Positions 16,234-23,556 of a stretch of DNA of 37,888 bases are shown in pieces (positions within the stretch are counted from its first letter, which is position 1; the number at the start of each line of letters is the position of its first letter). A program made the translations under genes and the position numbers. Source of the stretch: Azonexus sp. (GTDB lineage Bacteria > Pseudomonadota > Gammaproteobacteria > Burkholderiales > Rhodocyclaceae); assembly GCA_030691385.1 (NCBI GenBank), contig JAUYEI010000034.1:1-37888 (forward strand), written 5' to 3'. The notes beneath the pieces were generated by a model. It was not told the origin of the DNA, made no database searches, and saw only the letters and a program-made list of their open reading frames with translations.

Positions 16234-16263
16234 GGCAGCGGCGGTCTGCGCCGCCTGGCTGCC
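16234..16263 (-). promoter_or_regulatory. Hairpin in the soxZ-soxA intergenic gap
   Basis: GGCAGCGGCGG pairs with GCCGCC-GCTGCC across a 5-nt loop with a 2-nt bulge. There is no T-run, so it is more likely an mRNA-processing or stability element setting different levels of SoxYZ and SoxAX than a terminator. Confidence 0.45.
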
Positions 16264-16280
16264 GTATCGCACGCCATCAG

Positions 16281-16592
16281 TTAGTTGATGGCCGCTTCGT
16301 CGGTGCGGGAATCGCCCTTGTTGTCCTTCCAGCTGACCGTGACCTTCTCGCCCTTGGCGCCGCCCTTGAACTTGAAAGCCAGGTACGGGTTCTTGGACAC
16401 GGACGGCCCGAATTCGCTGGTCAGCACGACCTTGTCGCCATGCTTGGCGGTCAGTTCGGTGATGAACCAGGCCGGCACGATGGCGCCGGCGGAATCCTTG
16501 CGCTGGCCGGTTTCCATTTCGTGGCTGACCAGAACCTTCACTTCGGTCACGCCATCCTTGTTGGCGGCGCGGATTTTCATTGGATTGCCCAT
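16281..16592 (-). CDS. soxZ: Thiosulfate oxidation carrier complex protein SoxZ
   Basis: 103 residues. Partner of SoxY in the periplasmic SoxYZ sulfur carrier. An immunoglobulin-like all-beta protein without a signal peptide of its own, so it is exported with SoxY. Family signatures: KVLVSHEMETGQRKDSAG near 24-41, VVLTSEFGPSVSKNPYLAFK and the closing VSWKDNKGDS. ATG 16592 has AGGAGAAA upstream. It is separated from soxY by about 148 bp occupied by a palindromic element, unusual for soxYZ, which normally abut. Confidence 0.94.
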   Translation of the reverse strand: MGNPMKIRAANKDGVTEVKVLVSHEMETGQRKDSAGAIVPAWFITELTAKHGDKVVLTSEFGPSVSKNPYLAFKFKGGAKGEKVTVSWKDNKGDSRTDEAAIN

Positions 16593-16617
16593 TTGTTTCT
16601 CCTAAATTCAGTAAGTG

Positions 16618-16741
16618 TGAAAACGGGAGGAAAGGCGTAGCGAGCGATGGCAGAGCAAGGCGCGACCGGGAGACAGTGCAAATTGCACGGCGACCGGGAG
16701 CAACGCAGCTATGCCGAGCGCAGTAGCCTTGACCCCGTTTT
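16618..16741. repeat. Palindromic intergenic element between soxY and soxZ
   Basis: About 120 bp, bounded by AAAACGGG at 16621 and CCCGTTTT ending at 16742. The interior arms are imperfectly complementary, two GCGACCGGGAG motifs are directly repeated, and the centre is TGCAAATTGCA. No coding frame. It looks like a REP/BIME-type or small palindromic element inserted in the operon. Confidence 0.6.
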
Positions 16742-17208
16742 TAGCCGCCGCAGCCACCTAGGGTGACCTTGATTTCCTTGGTCGCCATGAAGAACTTGCC
16801 ATCCGACTTGACCAGGGCGTAGATGTTCGAGGTCTGGCCCATCTTGACGCGGGTCTGGACGTTGGCTTCGGTGCCTTCCGGCAGGACGAAGGAAGCGGCC
16901 AGCGCATTCGGGTTCTTCTCGATCAGGATGGCGACCATGCTCACGTTGGGCAGCGTCGAAGCGACGCCAACCGGCACGACGGCGCCGTTTTCAGCGATGT
17001 CCGGACCGGTGACCTGGACGTCCTTGCTGTCGGCCGGCGTGCCGGCGCCGAGCGCCTTGAGCGTATCGGCCATGCTCTTGGCGTCGAAGGCGGCCTTGTT
17101 CCAGTCGGCCAGGGCGATGCCCGGGGTGATGATGCCGGCAGCGGCCAGCATGCCCAGCAGGGCGGCGCCGGAGCCGGATTTGAGTACGGTGCGACGTTGA
17201 TTGTTCAT
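16741..17208 (-). CDS. soxY: Thiosulfate oxidation carrier protein SoxY
   Basis: 155 residues. Carries sulfur intermediates on a cysteine of its swinging C-terminal arm. Twin-arginine signal MNNQRRTVLKSGSGAALLGM at 1-20, continuing hydrophobic to about 34. The C-terminus is LGGCGG with Cys153, the defining carrier site. The beta-sandwich core contains VPVGVASTLPNVSMVAILIE. ATG 17208 has AGAGGAG upstream. soxD lies 25 bp upstream and the palindromic element follows directly after the stop. Confidence 0.95.
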   Translation of the reverse strand: MNNQRRTVLKSGSGAALLGMLAAAGIITPGIALADWNKAAFDAKSMADTLKALGAGTPADSKDVQVTGPDIAENGAVVPVGVASTLPNVSMVAILIEKNPNALAASFVLPEGTEANVQTRVKMGQTSNIYALVKSDGKFFMATKEIKVTLGGCGG

Positions 17209-17233
17209 GACTTCTCCTCTGTTGAAATGGGGG

Positions 17234-18280
17234 TTACTTGGAACCGGACAAAATCCACTGCACCAGGGTCTTGATGTCCTCGTCCTTGAGATGACCGTTC
17301 GGCGGCATCGGGATCGAGCCCCAGACGCCCTGCCCGCCGGCCTTGACCTTGGCGATCAGGCGCGATTCGGCATCGGTCTGATCCTTGTAGCGGGCAATGA
17401 CTTCGCTGTAGCCCGGGCCGACGATCTTGCTCTTCATGCCGTGACAGGCCATGCAGCCGCTCTTCGTGGCCAGATCCAGCGTGCCGGCATCGGCCGCCTT
17501 CTTGGCGGCCTCGGGGCCGAGCGTGCGGGTGCCGCGCACCGGGCCGAAGCTGCGGTTCTGGTCGGCCAGCTCACCGTGCGCCGTGCGGGCGTAATCAGGC
17601 AGGGTCGAGCCGATCAGCACTTCCGGCTTGCAGTTCTTCATGCACGCCTTGTTGGCCGTATCCGGCTTGCCACCGTTGCCGATGCCGCCCCTCCTGGCTG
17701 GCGCACCGGGCCACATGCCGTGATCGGTCGTCATGCCGTTGCGGTTGGGCAGCAGCTTCTGGACTTCGGCGATGTTCTTGTCGGAGAGCACGAAGTCGCC
17801 AGCCACGATTTCCTGCAGATTCAGCAGATAGGCGAGGATGGCGTAAACCTCGTCCGGCTTGAGCGACTTCGGCGCCGTCCACGGCATGGCGCGCTGGATG
17901 TAGTCGAAGACCGTCGAAATGGTCGCCACCTTGGTGAAGGTCGTGCGTTGCGGCAGTTCGCCCGAAGACAGACCCTTGACGTTGCCGGTCTTGATGTCGT
18001 CCCTGGTCGTGCCGCCGGCGAGCGGCGTGAACACCTCGTTCGATTCGCCGAAGGTGCCGTGGCAGGAGGCGCACTTTTCCTCGAACAATTCGTTGCCGCG
18101 CTCGACATTGCCCGACCCCTTGGGCAGGCCCTTGAAGTCCGGACGAACGTCGATGTCCCAGGCCCTCACTTCAGCCGGCGTGGCCGGACGGCCGACGCCC
18201 TGGTAGTTCTCGAAGGCGATTGCTACGGTCGACCCGAAAAACAGGGCAAAAACGAAAAGCGGCTTAGAGAACCTGAACAT
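17234..18280 (-). CDS. soxD: Sulfane dehydrogenase diheme cytochrome subunit SoxD
   Basis: 348 residues. Periplasmic diheme cytochrome that takes electrons from SoxC during oxidation of the sulfane sulfur on SoxY. The signal peptide contains VFALFFGSTVA at residues 10-20, encoded by repeat copy E. The heme sites are CASCH (Cys70, Cys73, His74) and CMACH near residue 285. An extra pair, ACMKNCKPE, lies between them. ATG 18280 has GGAGG upstream and overlaps the end of soxC by 17 bp; the longer frame to 18388 lies inside soxC and is not needed. Confidence 0.93.
   Translation of the reverse strand: MFRFSKPLFVFALFFGSTVAIAFENYQGVGRPATPAEVRAWDIDVRPDFKGLPKGSGNVERGNELFEEKCASCHGTFGESNEVFTPLAGGTTRDDIKTGNVKGLSSGELPQRTTFTKVATISTVFDYIQRAMPWTAPKSLKPDEVYAILAYLLNLQEIVAGDFVLSDKNIAEVQKLLPNRNGMTTDHGMWPGAPARRGGIGNGGKPDTANKACMKNCKPEVLIGSTLPDYARTAHGELADQNRSFGPVRGTRTLGPEAAKKAADAGTLDLATKSGCMACHGMKSKIVGPGYSEVIARYKDQTDAESRLIAKVKAGGQGVWGSIPMPPNGHLKDEDIKTLVQWILSGSK
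18220..18260 (-). repeat. Dispersed ~40-bp repeat, copy E, encoding part of the SoxD signal peptide
   Basis: GCTACGGTCGACCCGAAAAA then CAGGGC and an AAAAACGAAAAG tail. Read in the soxD frame it gives VFALFFGSTVA. Like copies D and F it has CCCG (Gly). It differs from the others by GTCGAC for GTCAAC, which makes Ser in place of Leu. Confidence 0.7.
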
Positions 18281-19613
18281 TGCTGACCTCCCCGCTTTCG
18301 ATGACTTTCCACGACTGGATGGCGTTGTTGTGATAAATCGACTTGGTGCCGCGCACCTTGCGTAGCTGACCATAGGTCGGCTGGACAAAGCCGGTTTCGT
18401 CCATGGCGCGCGACTGCAGGATGGCCGGCGAGCCGTCCCACACCCAGTTGGTGTTGAAACGGGTCAGCGCCTTGTTCTGGATCGGTCCTTCAAGACGCGC
18501 CGTCTGCCAGTTGATGCCGCCGTCGAAGGAGACATCGACCTGCTTGATCCTGCCGCGCCCCGACCAGGCGAGGCCGGAGACGTTGTAGAAGCCCTTGTCG
18601 AGCAGCGTCTGGCCGCCGGACGGGGTGGTGATCACCGACTTGGCTTCCTGAATCGAGCTGTACTGGCGATGCAGGCCACTCGGCAGGAGGTCGATGTAAT
18701 GCACGGCCTCGTCCTTGGTCGCATACGGCTTGTCGCCGACTTCGATGCGACGCAGCCACTTGACCCACGACACGCCCTGAACGCCCGGCACCACCAGACG
18801 CAGCGGATAGCCGTTTTCCGGCCGGAGCATTTCGCCGTTCTGGCCGTAGGCGACGAAAACTTCGCCCGACTCGACCATTTCCATCGGGATGGTGCGCGTC
18901 ATCGACGAGCCGTCGGCGCCCTCGGCCAGCACGTAGCGGGCCTTCTTGTAATCGACGCCACAGTCTTCGAGCAGCACCTTGAGCGGCACACCGGTGAATT
19001 CGGAACAGGACAGCATGCCGTGCGTGTATTGCACGGTCGGCACGGCAACGTTACCCCACTCCAGACCGGTATTGGCGCCGCACTCGATGAAGTGGATGCG
19101 CGACACGGAGGGCAGGCGCATCAGCTCGTCCAGCGTATAAACCTTGGCCTTCTTGAGCAGCGAATCATCCGAGCCATTGACCATCAGGCGATGCCTGGAC
19201 GGATCGATGTCATGCCAGCCCTGGTGATGGCGCTCGAAATGCAGGCCGGACGGCGTGATGATGCCGAACAGGCCCTGCAGCGGCGCGAACGACACCGAGG
19301 CACCGCCAACGCGGGCCAGGCCTGGCGACTCGCGGCGCAGCAACTGGCTTTCGTACTTGGACGGCATGCCGTACGGGTTGGTCGCTACCGGCAGACCGAG
19401 CGAGGTTGTCCACGCCGGGTTTTCCAGGATATTGATGTCGCCCGCGCTGGCCGCCCGCGCTGCCATCGGCGCCGCCAATGCCGCACCGGCCGCAAGGAAA
19501 CTCTTGCGCAGGAAGTCGCGGCGACCGCTACCAACCGCCTTGACCTGCTCTTCCGACAAAAAATTCTCCGGAGCGGACCGCAGACGCCCCGGTTGTTTCA
19601 CAATGTCACCCAT
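18264..19613 (-). CDS. soxC: Sulfane dehydrogenase molybdopterin subunit SoxC
   Basis: 449 residues. Molybdenum enzyme of the sulfite oxidase family; with SoxD it performs the six-electron oxidation of the sulfane sulfur, so sulfate and not stored sulfur is expected as product. Tat signal GRRDFLRKSFLAAGAALAAP with Arg31-Arg32. The Mo-ligating Cys178 lies in IHFIECGANTG. The dimerisation domain follows with VDVSFDGGINWQTA and TRFNTNWVWDGSP. ATG 19613 lies 18 bp after the soxR stop. Presence of soxCD distinguishes this locus from the truncated Sox systems of sulfur-globule formers. Confidence 0.95.
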   Translation of the reverse strand: MGDIVKQPGRLRSAPENFLSEEQVKAVGSGRRDFLRKSFLAAGAALAAPMAARAASAGDINILENPAWTTSLGLPVATNPYGMPSKYESQLLRRESPGLARVGGASVSFAPLQGLFGIITPSGLHFERHHQGWHDIDPSRHRLMVNGSDDSLLKKAKVYTLDELMRLPSVSRIHFIECGANTGLEWGNVAVPTVQYTHGMLSCSEFTGVPLKVLLEDCGVDYKKARYVLAEGADGSSMTRTIPMEMVESGEVFVAYGQNGEMLRPENGYPLRLVVPGVQGVSWVKWLRRIEVGDKPYATKDEAVHYIDLLPSGLHRQYSSIQEAKSVITTPSGGQTLLDKGFYNVSGLAWSGRGRIKQVDVSFDGGINWQTARLEGPIQNKALTRFNTNWVWDGSPAILQSRAMDETGFVQPTYGQLRKVRGTKSIYHNNAIQSWKVIESGEVSNVQVL

Positions 19614-19631
19614 ATGGACAAACCCCTCAGC

Positions 19632-19988
19632 TTAATTGACGTCAGTACTGCACTTCACCGGCGACACCCCCAACTGATCGCCCAGATCGCGGCTCGCCAC
19701 CGTGATGCTGACCGTTCGGCAGATGTCGACGAAATTCGGATCGATCACGCGGTACATGACCGAACTTCCCTCACGCCGCCGGTCGACTACCCCGGCCCGG
19801 TACAGGATGTTCAGATGCCGCGAGATGTTGGCCTGCGTCAGGCCGATTTTTTCAACCACCTCATGAACCGGACGCTCCTCAGCGCACAGGCACGAAAGAA
19901 TGCGCAAACGAGTCGGATCGGCCAACAATCCGAAGTAATGCGCCACCTGTTCGAAAACCTGTAATGTCTCGTCCGATGTCTCGTCCAT
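19632..19988 (-). CDS. soxR: ArsR-family repressor SoxR of the sox genes
   Basis: 118 residues. Winged-helix ArsR-type regulator: LLADPTRLRILSCL near 21-34 and recognition-helix region LTQANISRHLNILYRAGVV near 50-68. Cysteines are Cys33, Cys35, Cys90 and Cys113. A pair such as Cys35/Cys90 would suit persulfide or polysulfide sensing, as in SqrR/BigR/SoxR proteins (inference). First gene of the sox operon and divergent from fccA, so it probably controls both through the AT-rich intergenic region. The ribosome-binding site is weak. It is unrelated to the oxidative-stress SoxR of E. coli. Confidence 0.9.
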   Translation of the reverse strand: MDETSDETLQVFEQVAHYFGLLADPTRLRILSCLCAEERPVHEVVEKIGLTQANISRHLNILYRAGVVDRRREGSSVMYRVIDPNFVDICRTVSITVASRDLGDQLGVSPVKCSTDVN

Positions 19989-20176
19989 ATCGTTCTTTTG
20001 ATTTCAATCAAGAATCAATGTATAACTGCGTACTTATATAGTCAACTACTAATATTGCTGCAACGCAGCATGCAATTAGTGCGAAAGGCTTATAACCTTG
20101 GCACTAAGCTGAAATGGGCAATTAAAATAATTTTGGCTATATATGGCGTATCGACAACACTAGAGGAGATGTATCG
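19989..20176. promoter_or_regulatory. Divergent soxR / fccA control region
   Basis: 188 bp, strikingly AT-rich for this genome. Symmetries visible: GCTGC-AAC-GCAGC at about 20056-20068 inside ATTGC...GCAAT, and TTAGTGC (20076-20082) against GCACTAA (20101-20107) around a GGCTTATAACC centre. TATATA stretches lie near 20034 and 20140. These are candidate SoxR operators and promoters for both directions. I cannot assign exact -35/-10 pairs. Confidence 0.5.
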
Positions 20177-20482
20177 ATGAAACCGTTTGCTCCCATAGCC
20201 GCCCTGTGCCTGCTGGCCTTTGCCAGCGTCTCGCAGGCGGCCGATCCCAACCTCGGCCGCAATCTGGCCGCCACCTGCGCCAACTGCCACGGCACCAACG
20301 GCAACGCCGTCAAGGGCTCCGGCATGGATGCCCTGGCCGGCATGGAAAAAGCCAAGATCCTGCAGAAACTGGCTGACTACAAGAGCGGCGACAAGCCCGC
20401 TTCGATCATGCATCAGATCGCCAAGGGTTACACCGAAGCCCAGCTTGACCTGATCGCCGGCTATTTCGCCGCACAGAAATAA
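20177..20482 (+). CDS. fccA: Flavocytochrome c sulfide dehydrogenase, cytochrome subunit
   Basis: 101 residues with Sec signal (MKPFAPIAALCLLAFASVSQ, then AAD). One heme site, CANCHGTNG, near residues 34-38, and a typical small class I cytochrome ending with SIMHQIAKGYTEAQLDLIAGYF, where Met is the likely sixth ligand. It accepts electrons from the flavoprotein partner encoded immediately downstream; the pair is often named soxE-soxF in sox loci. GAGGAG lies 8 nt before the ATG. The fccB start region is 6-12 bp after its stop. Confidence 0.88.
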   Translation: MKPFAPIAALCLLAFASVSQAADPNLGRNLAATCANCHGTNGNAVKGSGMDALAGMEKAKILQKLADYKSGDKPASIMHQIAKGYTEAQLDLIAGYFAAQK

Positions 20483-20494
20483 GGGGAGATGACC

Positions 20495-21772
20495 ATGATG
20501 CTGATGAAAAGACGTGATTTCCTGAAAGTCGGTGCGGCAGCCGGCGCAATGGCTTCCCTCTACGGCTGCGCCGGCGGCGGCAAGGCCAGCGGCCATGTTG
20601 TCGTCGTTGGCGGCGGCTACGGTGGCGCCACGGTCGCCAAGTACCTGCGCATGTGGAGCGAAGGCGGCGTGCAGGTGACGCTGATCGAACGCAACCCGAC
20701 CTTCATTTCCTGCCCGATCTCCAACCTGGTCATTGGCGGCACCAAGACCATGGAAGACATCACCGTCAGCTACGACGGCCTGAAGAGCAAATGGGGCGTC
20801 CGCGTCGTCCAGGACGACGTCGTTGCGGTCGACGCGGCCAAGAAGACGATCTCGCTGAAGGCTGGCGGCGCCATGAGCTACGACCGTCTGGTCCTCTCGC
20901 CGGGCGTCGATTTCATGTTCGACCAGATCCCCGGCCTCAACAACGCCGATGCCCAGTCGAAGATCCTCCACGCCTGGAAGGCCGGCGCCCAGACCGTCGC
21001 CCTGCGCAAGCAACTTGAGTCGATGAAGGACGGCGGCACCTACGCCATCGCCATCCCGAAAGCGCCCTACCGCTGCCCGCCCGGCCCCTACGAGCGCGCC
21101 TGCCTGGTCGCCAATTACTTCAAGGAACACAAGCCGAAATCCAAGGTCGTCATCCTCGACGCCAACGAAGACGTGATGTCCAAGAAAGGCCTGTTTACCA
21201 AGGCCTGGACCGATCTCTACAAGGGCATGATCGAATACCGCAACAACAGCGAAGTGAAGGATGTCGAAGTCGGCACCAACACCGCCGTGCTCGAATTCGA
21301 CAAGTTCAAGGCCGACGTGCTCAACGTCATCCCGCCGCACCGCGCCGGCGACATCGCCGCCAAGTCGGGCATCAAGCTGATCAACAACCGCTGGGTGGAC
21401 ATCAACTGGCTATCGATGGAATCGACCAGCACGCCAGGCATTCACGTCCTCGGCGACGCCATCTTCCCGGCCCCGACCATGCCGAAATCGGGTCACATCG
21501 CCAACCAGCACGGCAAGCTCGCCGCTGCGGCGATCCTGAACATGCTCAACGGCCAGGAACCGAACCCGGAGCCGGTCGTCATGAACACCTGCTACAGCTT
21601 CGTCGATGCGAAAAACGTCATTCACGTCTCCTCCATCCACCAGTACGACGCAGCCACCAAGACCGTGCAACCGGTCAAGGGTGCCGGCGGCGTATCGGCA
21701 GCGCGTAATGAGTTGGAAGGCAAGGTTGCAATGGGCTGGGCGAAGAACATCTGGGCCGACATGCTGACCTGA
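20495..21772 (+). CDS. fccB: Flavocytochrome c sulfide dehydrogenase, flavoprotein subunit
   Basis: 425 residues. Periplasmic FAD enzyme oxidising sulfide to sulfur or polysulfide and passing electrons to the cytochrome subunit. Tat signal MKRRDFLKVGAAAGAMASLYG, followed by FAD motif HVVVVGGGYGGATVAKYLR and the redox-cysteine region NPTFISCPISNLVIGG. The second cysteine is in VVMNTCYSFVD, and the C-terminal FAD contact is GIHVLGDAIFPAPTMPKSGH. Start candidates are ATG 20489, 20495, 20498 and 20504; 20495 is best placed, 6 nt after GGGGAG. The operon ends at a clear terminator. It partly overlaps in function with the SQR-like gene at 10816. Confidence 0.92.
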   Translation: MMLMKRRDFLKVGAAAGAMASLYGCAGGGKASGHVVVVGGGYGGATVAKYLRMWSEGGVQVTLIERNPTFISCPISNLVIGGTKTMEDITVSYDGLKSKWGVRVVQDDVVAVDAAKKTISLKAGGAMSYDRLVLSPGVDFMFDQIPGLNNADAQSKILHAWKAGAQTVALRKQLESMKDGGTYAIAIPKAPYRCPPGPYERACLVANYFKEHKPKSKVVILDANEDVMSKKGLFTKAWTDLYKGMIEYRNNSEVKDVEVGTNTAVLEFDKFKADVLNVIPPHRAGDIAAKSGIKLINNRWVDINWLSMESTSTPGIHVLGDAIFPAPTMPKSGHIANQHGKLAAAAILNMLNGQEPNPEPVVMNTCYSFVDAKNVIHVSSIHQYDAATKTVQPVKGAGGVSAARNELEGKVAMGWAKNIWADMLT

Positions 21773-21793
21773 TTTCTCTGTGAACCCAGGACA

Positions 21794-21820
21794 AAGGCCG
21801 CGAATGCGGCCTTTTTTTCG
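21794..21820 (+). terminator. Terminator of fccAB
   Basis: AAAGGCCGC-GAAT-GCGGCCTTT hairpin followed by a run of seven T, about 22 bp after the fccB stop. Confidence 0.9.
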
Positions 21821-21834
21821 CCTCAACTTCTCTG

Positions 21835-21937
21835 CGTAGCGCTGTCACCCAACGGGTGAATGGCCTCGAAGACACAAAGGCCCGTATTCAGGCGGCTGGC
21901 CAAGGCTGGATAAGCGGTCAACCGAGGTTTCAAGGTT
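21835..21937. mobile_element. Truncated copy of a ~240-285-bp inverted-repeat element
   Basis: Nearly identical to 22075-22177 at an exact offset of 240 bp, same orientation, with a handful of substitutions. Only the TIR-distal half and one terminal repeat (AACCGAGGTTTCAAGGTT) are present; the other end is missing. Its terminal repeat abuts that of the full copy head to tail with one base between, creating a perfect 37-bp palindrome at 21920-21956. Confidence 0.75.
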
Positions 21938-22180
21938 CAACCTTGAAACCTCGGTTGGACGTGGCTGATGGTGCGCCGGGGCGGGATGGCCGGCGCGCAG
22001 CGACGACGCAGCAGGCTCATGCCTGCAAGAAGGAGCGACAAAGCCGGGCGCCCGACCAGGCGTGCCAGCGGCCACGTAGCGCTGTCAGCCAAGGGGTGAA
22101 TCGCCTCGAAGACACAAAGGCCCGTATTCAGGCGGCTGGCCAAGGCTGGATAAGCGGTCAACCGAGGTTTCAAGGTTTAA
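21938..22180. mobile_element. Inverted-repeat element, full copy 1 (MITE-like)
   Basis: About 242 bp with terminal inverted repeats AACCTTGAAACCTCGGTT and AACCGAGGTTTCAAGGTT. The right end runs into TTTAA, which contains the stop codon of the ZIP gene. It encodes no transposase. One minus-strand frame (MKPRLTAYPALASRLNTGLC onwards) is open but is shared by all copies and probably not a gene. A second full copy lies inverted at 33143-33425. Confidence 0.75.
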
Positions 22181-22971
22181 TGCACCCATTGCCCGACGAG
22201 GGGTACCACCATGACGCCCAGTCCGATCAGCGCCGATTGAAGCGCAAAGCTGCTGCGCTGTCGGTGCAGCAATGGCAGCAGGTCGGCCACCGCGATGTAG
22301 ATAAAACTGGCGGCAGCGATGGTCAAAACATAGGGCAGAAGGTGGTCGGCTCCATCCATGGCAAAGTAGCCAAGCAGGCCGCCGAGGACGGAGGTCAGAC
22401 TGGAGGCTGCGTTGGCGATCAATGCCTTGCGTCGGCTCCACCCGGCATTGAGCAGGAGCACGAAATCGCCCAGTTCCTGCGGTATTTCGTGAGCCACCAC
22501 GGCCAGCGTCGTGGTCAGGCCCAGCATCGGGTCGGCCAGGAAGGCTGCTGCGATCAACAACCCATCGACGAAGTTGTGAACGGCATCGCCGATCAGGATC
22601 AGCGGGGCGGCTACCTCGGCATGCTGTTCGCCGGCGACCGCCTCGCAGCCAGCGTGCGAGTGGCGCCACAAGGCGAGGCGCTCCAGCGCGAAGAAACCGA
22701 GCAAACCGGCCAGTAATACCGCAAACAGGCTGGCTGCAGGCGCGTCGTGGGCATGGCCGGCATGCTCCAGCACATCAATGTGCTGCGGTAGGGAGGCAAA
22801 AGCCTCAGGCAGAATATCGAGCAAGGCTGACGACAGCATCACCCCCGCCGAAAACGCCACGAGGGTTGCGGTCAACTGCCGGGAGAGCCGAAAAACCAGC
22901 CCGGCGGCAGCCGCCATGCTAAGCAGCCCGCCGAGCAAGGTGGCCAGAACGATCATCGTCAAGGTATTCAT
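22177..22971 (-). CDS. ZIP-family zinc transporter
   Basis: 264 residues, about eight hydrophobic segments. Imports Zn2+ (or related divalent metal) across the inner membrane. The two metal-site helices are clear: DAVHNFVDGLLIAAAF near residue 128 and VVAHEIPQELGDFVLLLNAG near residue 158. A His-containing loop (HIDVLEHAGHAHDAP) lies between early helices. Last gene of the zinc operon; its start overlaps the DUF3299 stop by 4 bp (ATGA) and its stop codon overlaps the edge of the inverted-repeat element. Confidence 0.92.
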   Translation of the reverse strand: MNTLTMIVLATLLGGLLSMAAAAGLVFRLSRQLTATLVAFSAGVMLSSALLDILPEAFASLPQHIDVLEHAGHAHDAPAASLFAVLLAGLLGFFALERLALWRHSHAGCEAVAGEQHAEVAAPLILIGDAVHNFVDGLLIAAAFLADPMLGLTTTLAVVAHEIPQELGDFVLLLNAGWSRRKALIANAASSLTSVLGGLLGYFAMDGADHLLPYVLTIAAASFIYIAVADLLPLLHRQRSSFALQSALIGLGVMVVPLVGQWVH

Positions 22972-23552
22972 TTCACGCCTTTCGGTAAGCCGTAAGCATC
23001 AAGTCGTTCGCCGGTCATCCGGTAGCCATAGATGCCCAAGCTGCTGTCGCCGTGCTGCAGGCTGAGCGTGCCGCTGACCCAGAAGGCATCCATGGTTTTC
23101 AAGCCTGCCGCCGGCTTTTTCAGAACGACATGCACGATCTGGTTGGCCGGTGGCGGCGGGACATGGATGCAGGCGCCGAAATACGGCACGAGCAGCAGTT
23201 CGAGCACGGCATCGCCCTTGCGCTCAAGCGGCACGACGAAACCGGCCAGCTTGACCCTTTTGCCATCGAGCGAGGCTTCGACCGGCGCCTCGGCCCAGGC
23301 CGCTTTCATCCTTTCCAGCGCCTCGATGGCTTTTGGGTCGCTATCCTTGAGTCGGCTCATGTTCAATCCCTTGAAGGCGGCCATCGGGTCCCAGCCTTTC
23401 GGGATCAGGTCGGCCCAGCCGATTTCGCGGTAGCTGAGCGCGGGCGTTGCCTTGCGCGGCGTCAGGCGCTCGCCGAGGCGATAGTCTTCCGCCACGGCGG
23501 GGCCGAGCAGGGCAATGAGAAGGAACGGGATCAAAAGACGCATCGTCGGCAA
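22968..23552 (-). CDS. DUF3299 periplasmic protein of the zinc operon
   Basis: 194 residues with a Sec signal (MRLLIPFLLIALLGPAVAED). The DUF3299 signature is the segment YFGACIHVPPPPANQIVHV near 127-145. Upstream lies WADLIPKGWDPMAAFKGLN. Family members accompany ABC transporters in Zur regulons; the biochemical role is unknown to me. The conserved Cys-Ile-His could bind metal (inference). Coupled by ATGA overlap with the downstream ZIP gene, and 4 bp after the permease stop. Confidence 0.85.
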   Translation of the reverse strand: MPTMRLLIPFLLIALLGPAVAEDYRLGERLTPRKATPALSYREIGWADLIPKGWDPMAAFKGLNMSRLKDSDPKAIEALERMKAAWAEAPVEASLDGKRVKLAGFVVPLERKGDAVLELLLVPYFGACIHVPPPPANQIVHVVLKKPAAGLKTMDAFWVSGTLSLQHGDSSLGIYGYRMTGERLDAYGLPKGVK

Positions 23553-23556
23553 GCTT

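Noticed and set aside
18669..19964. Open frame of 431 codons antisense to soxC and soxR
   Set aside because: It crosses two well-defined genes and their junction; shadow frame.
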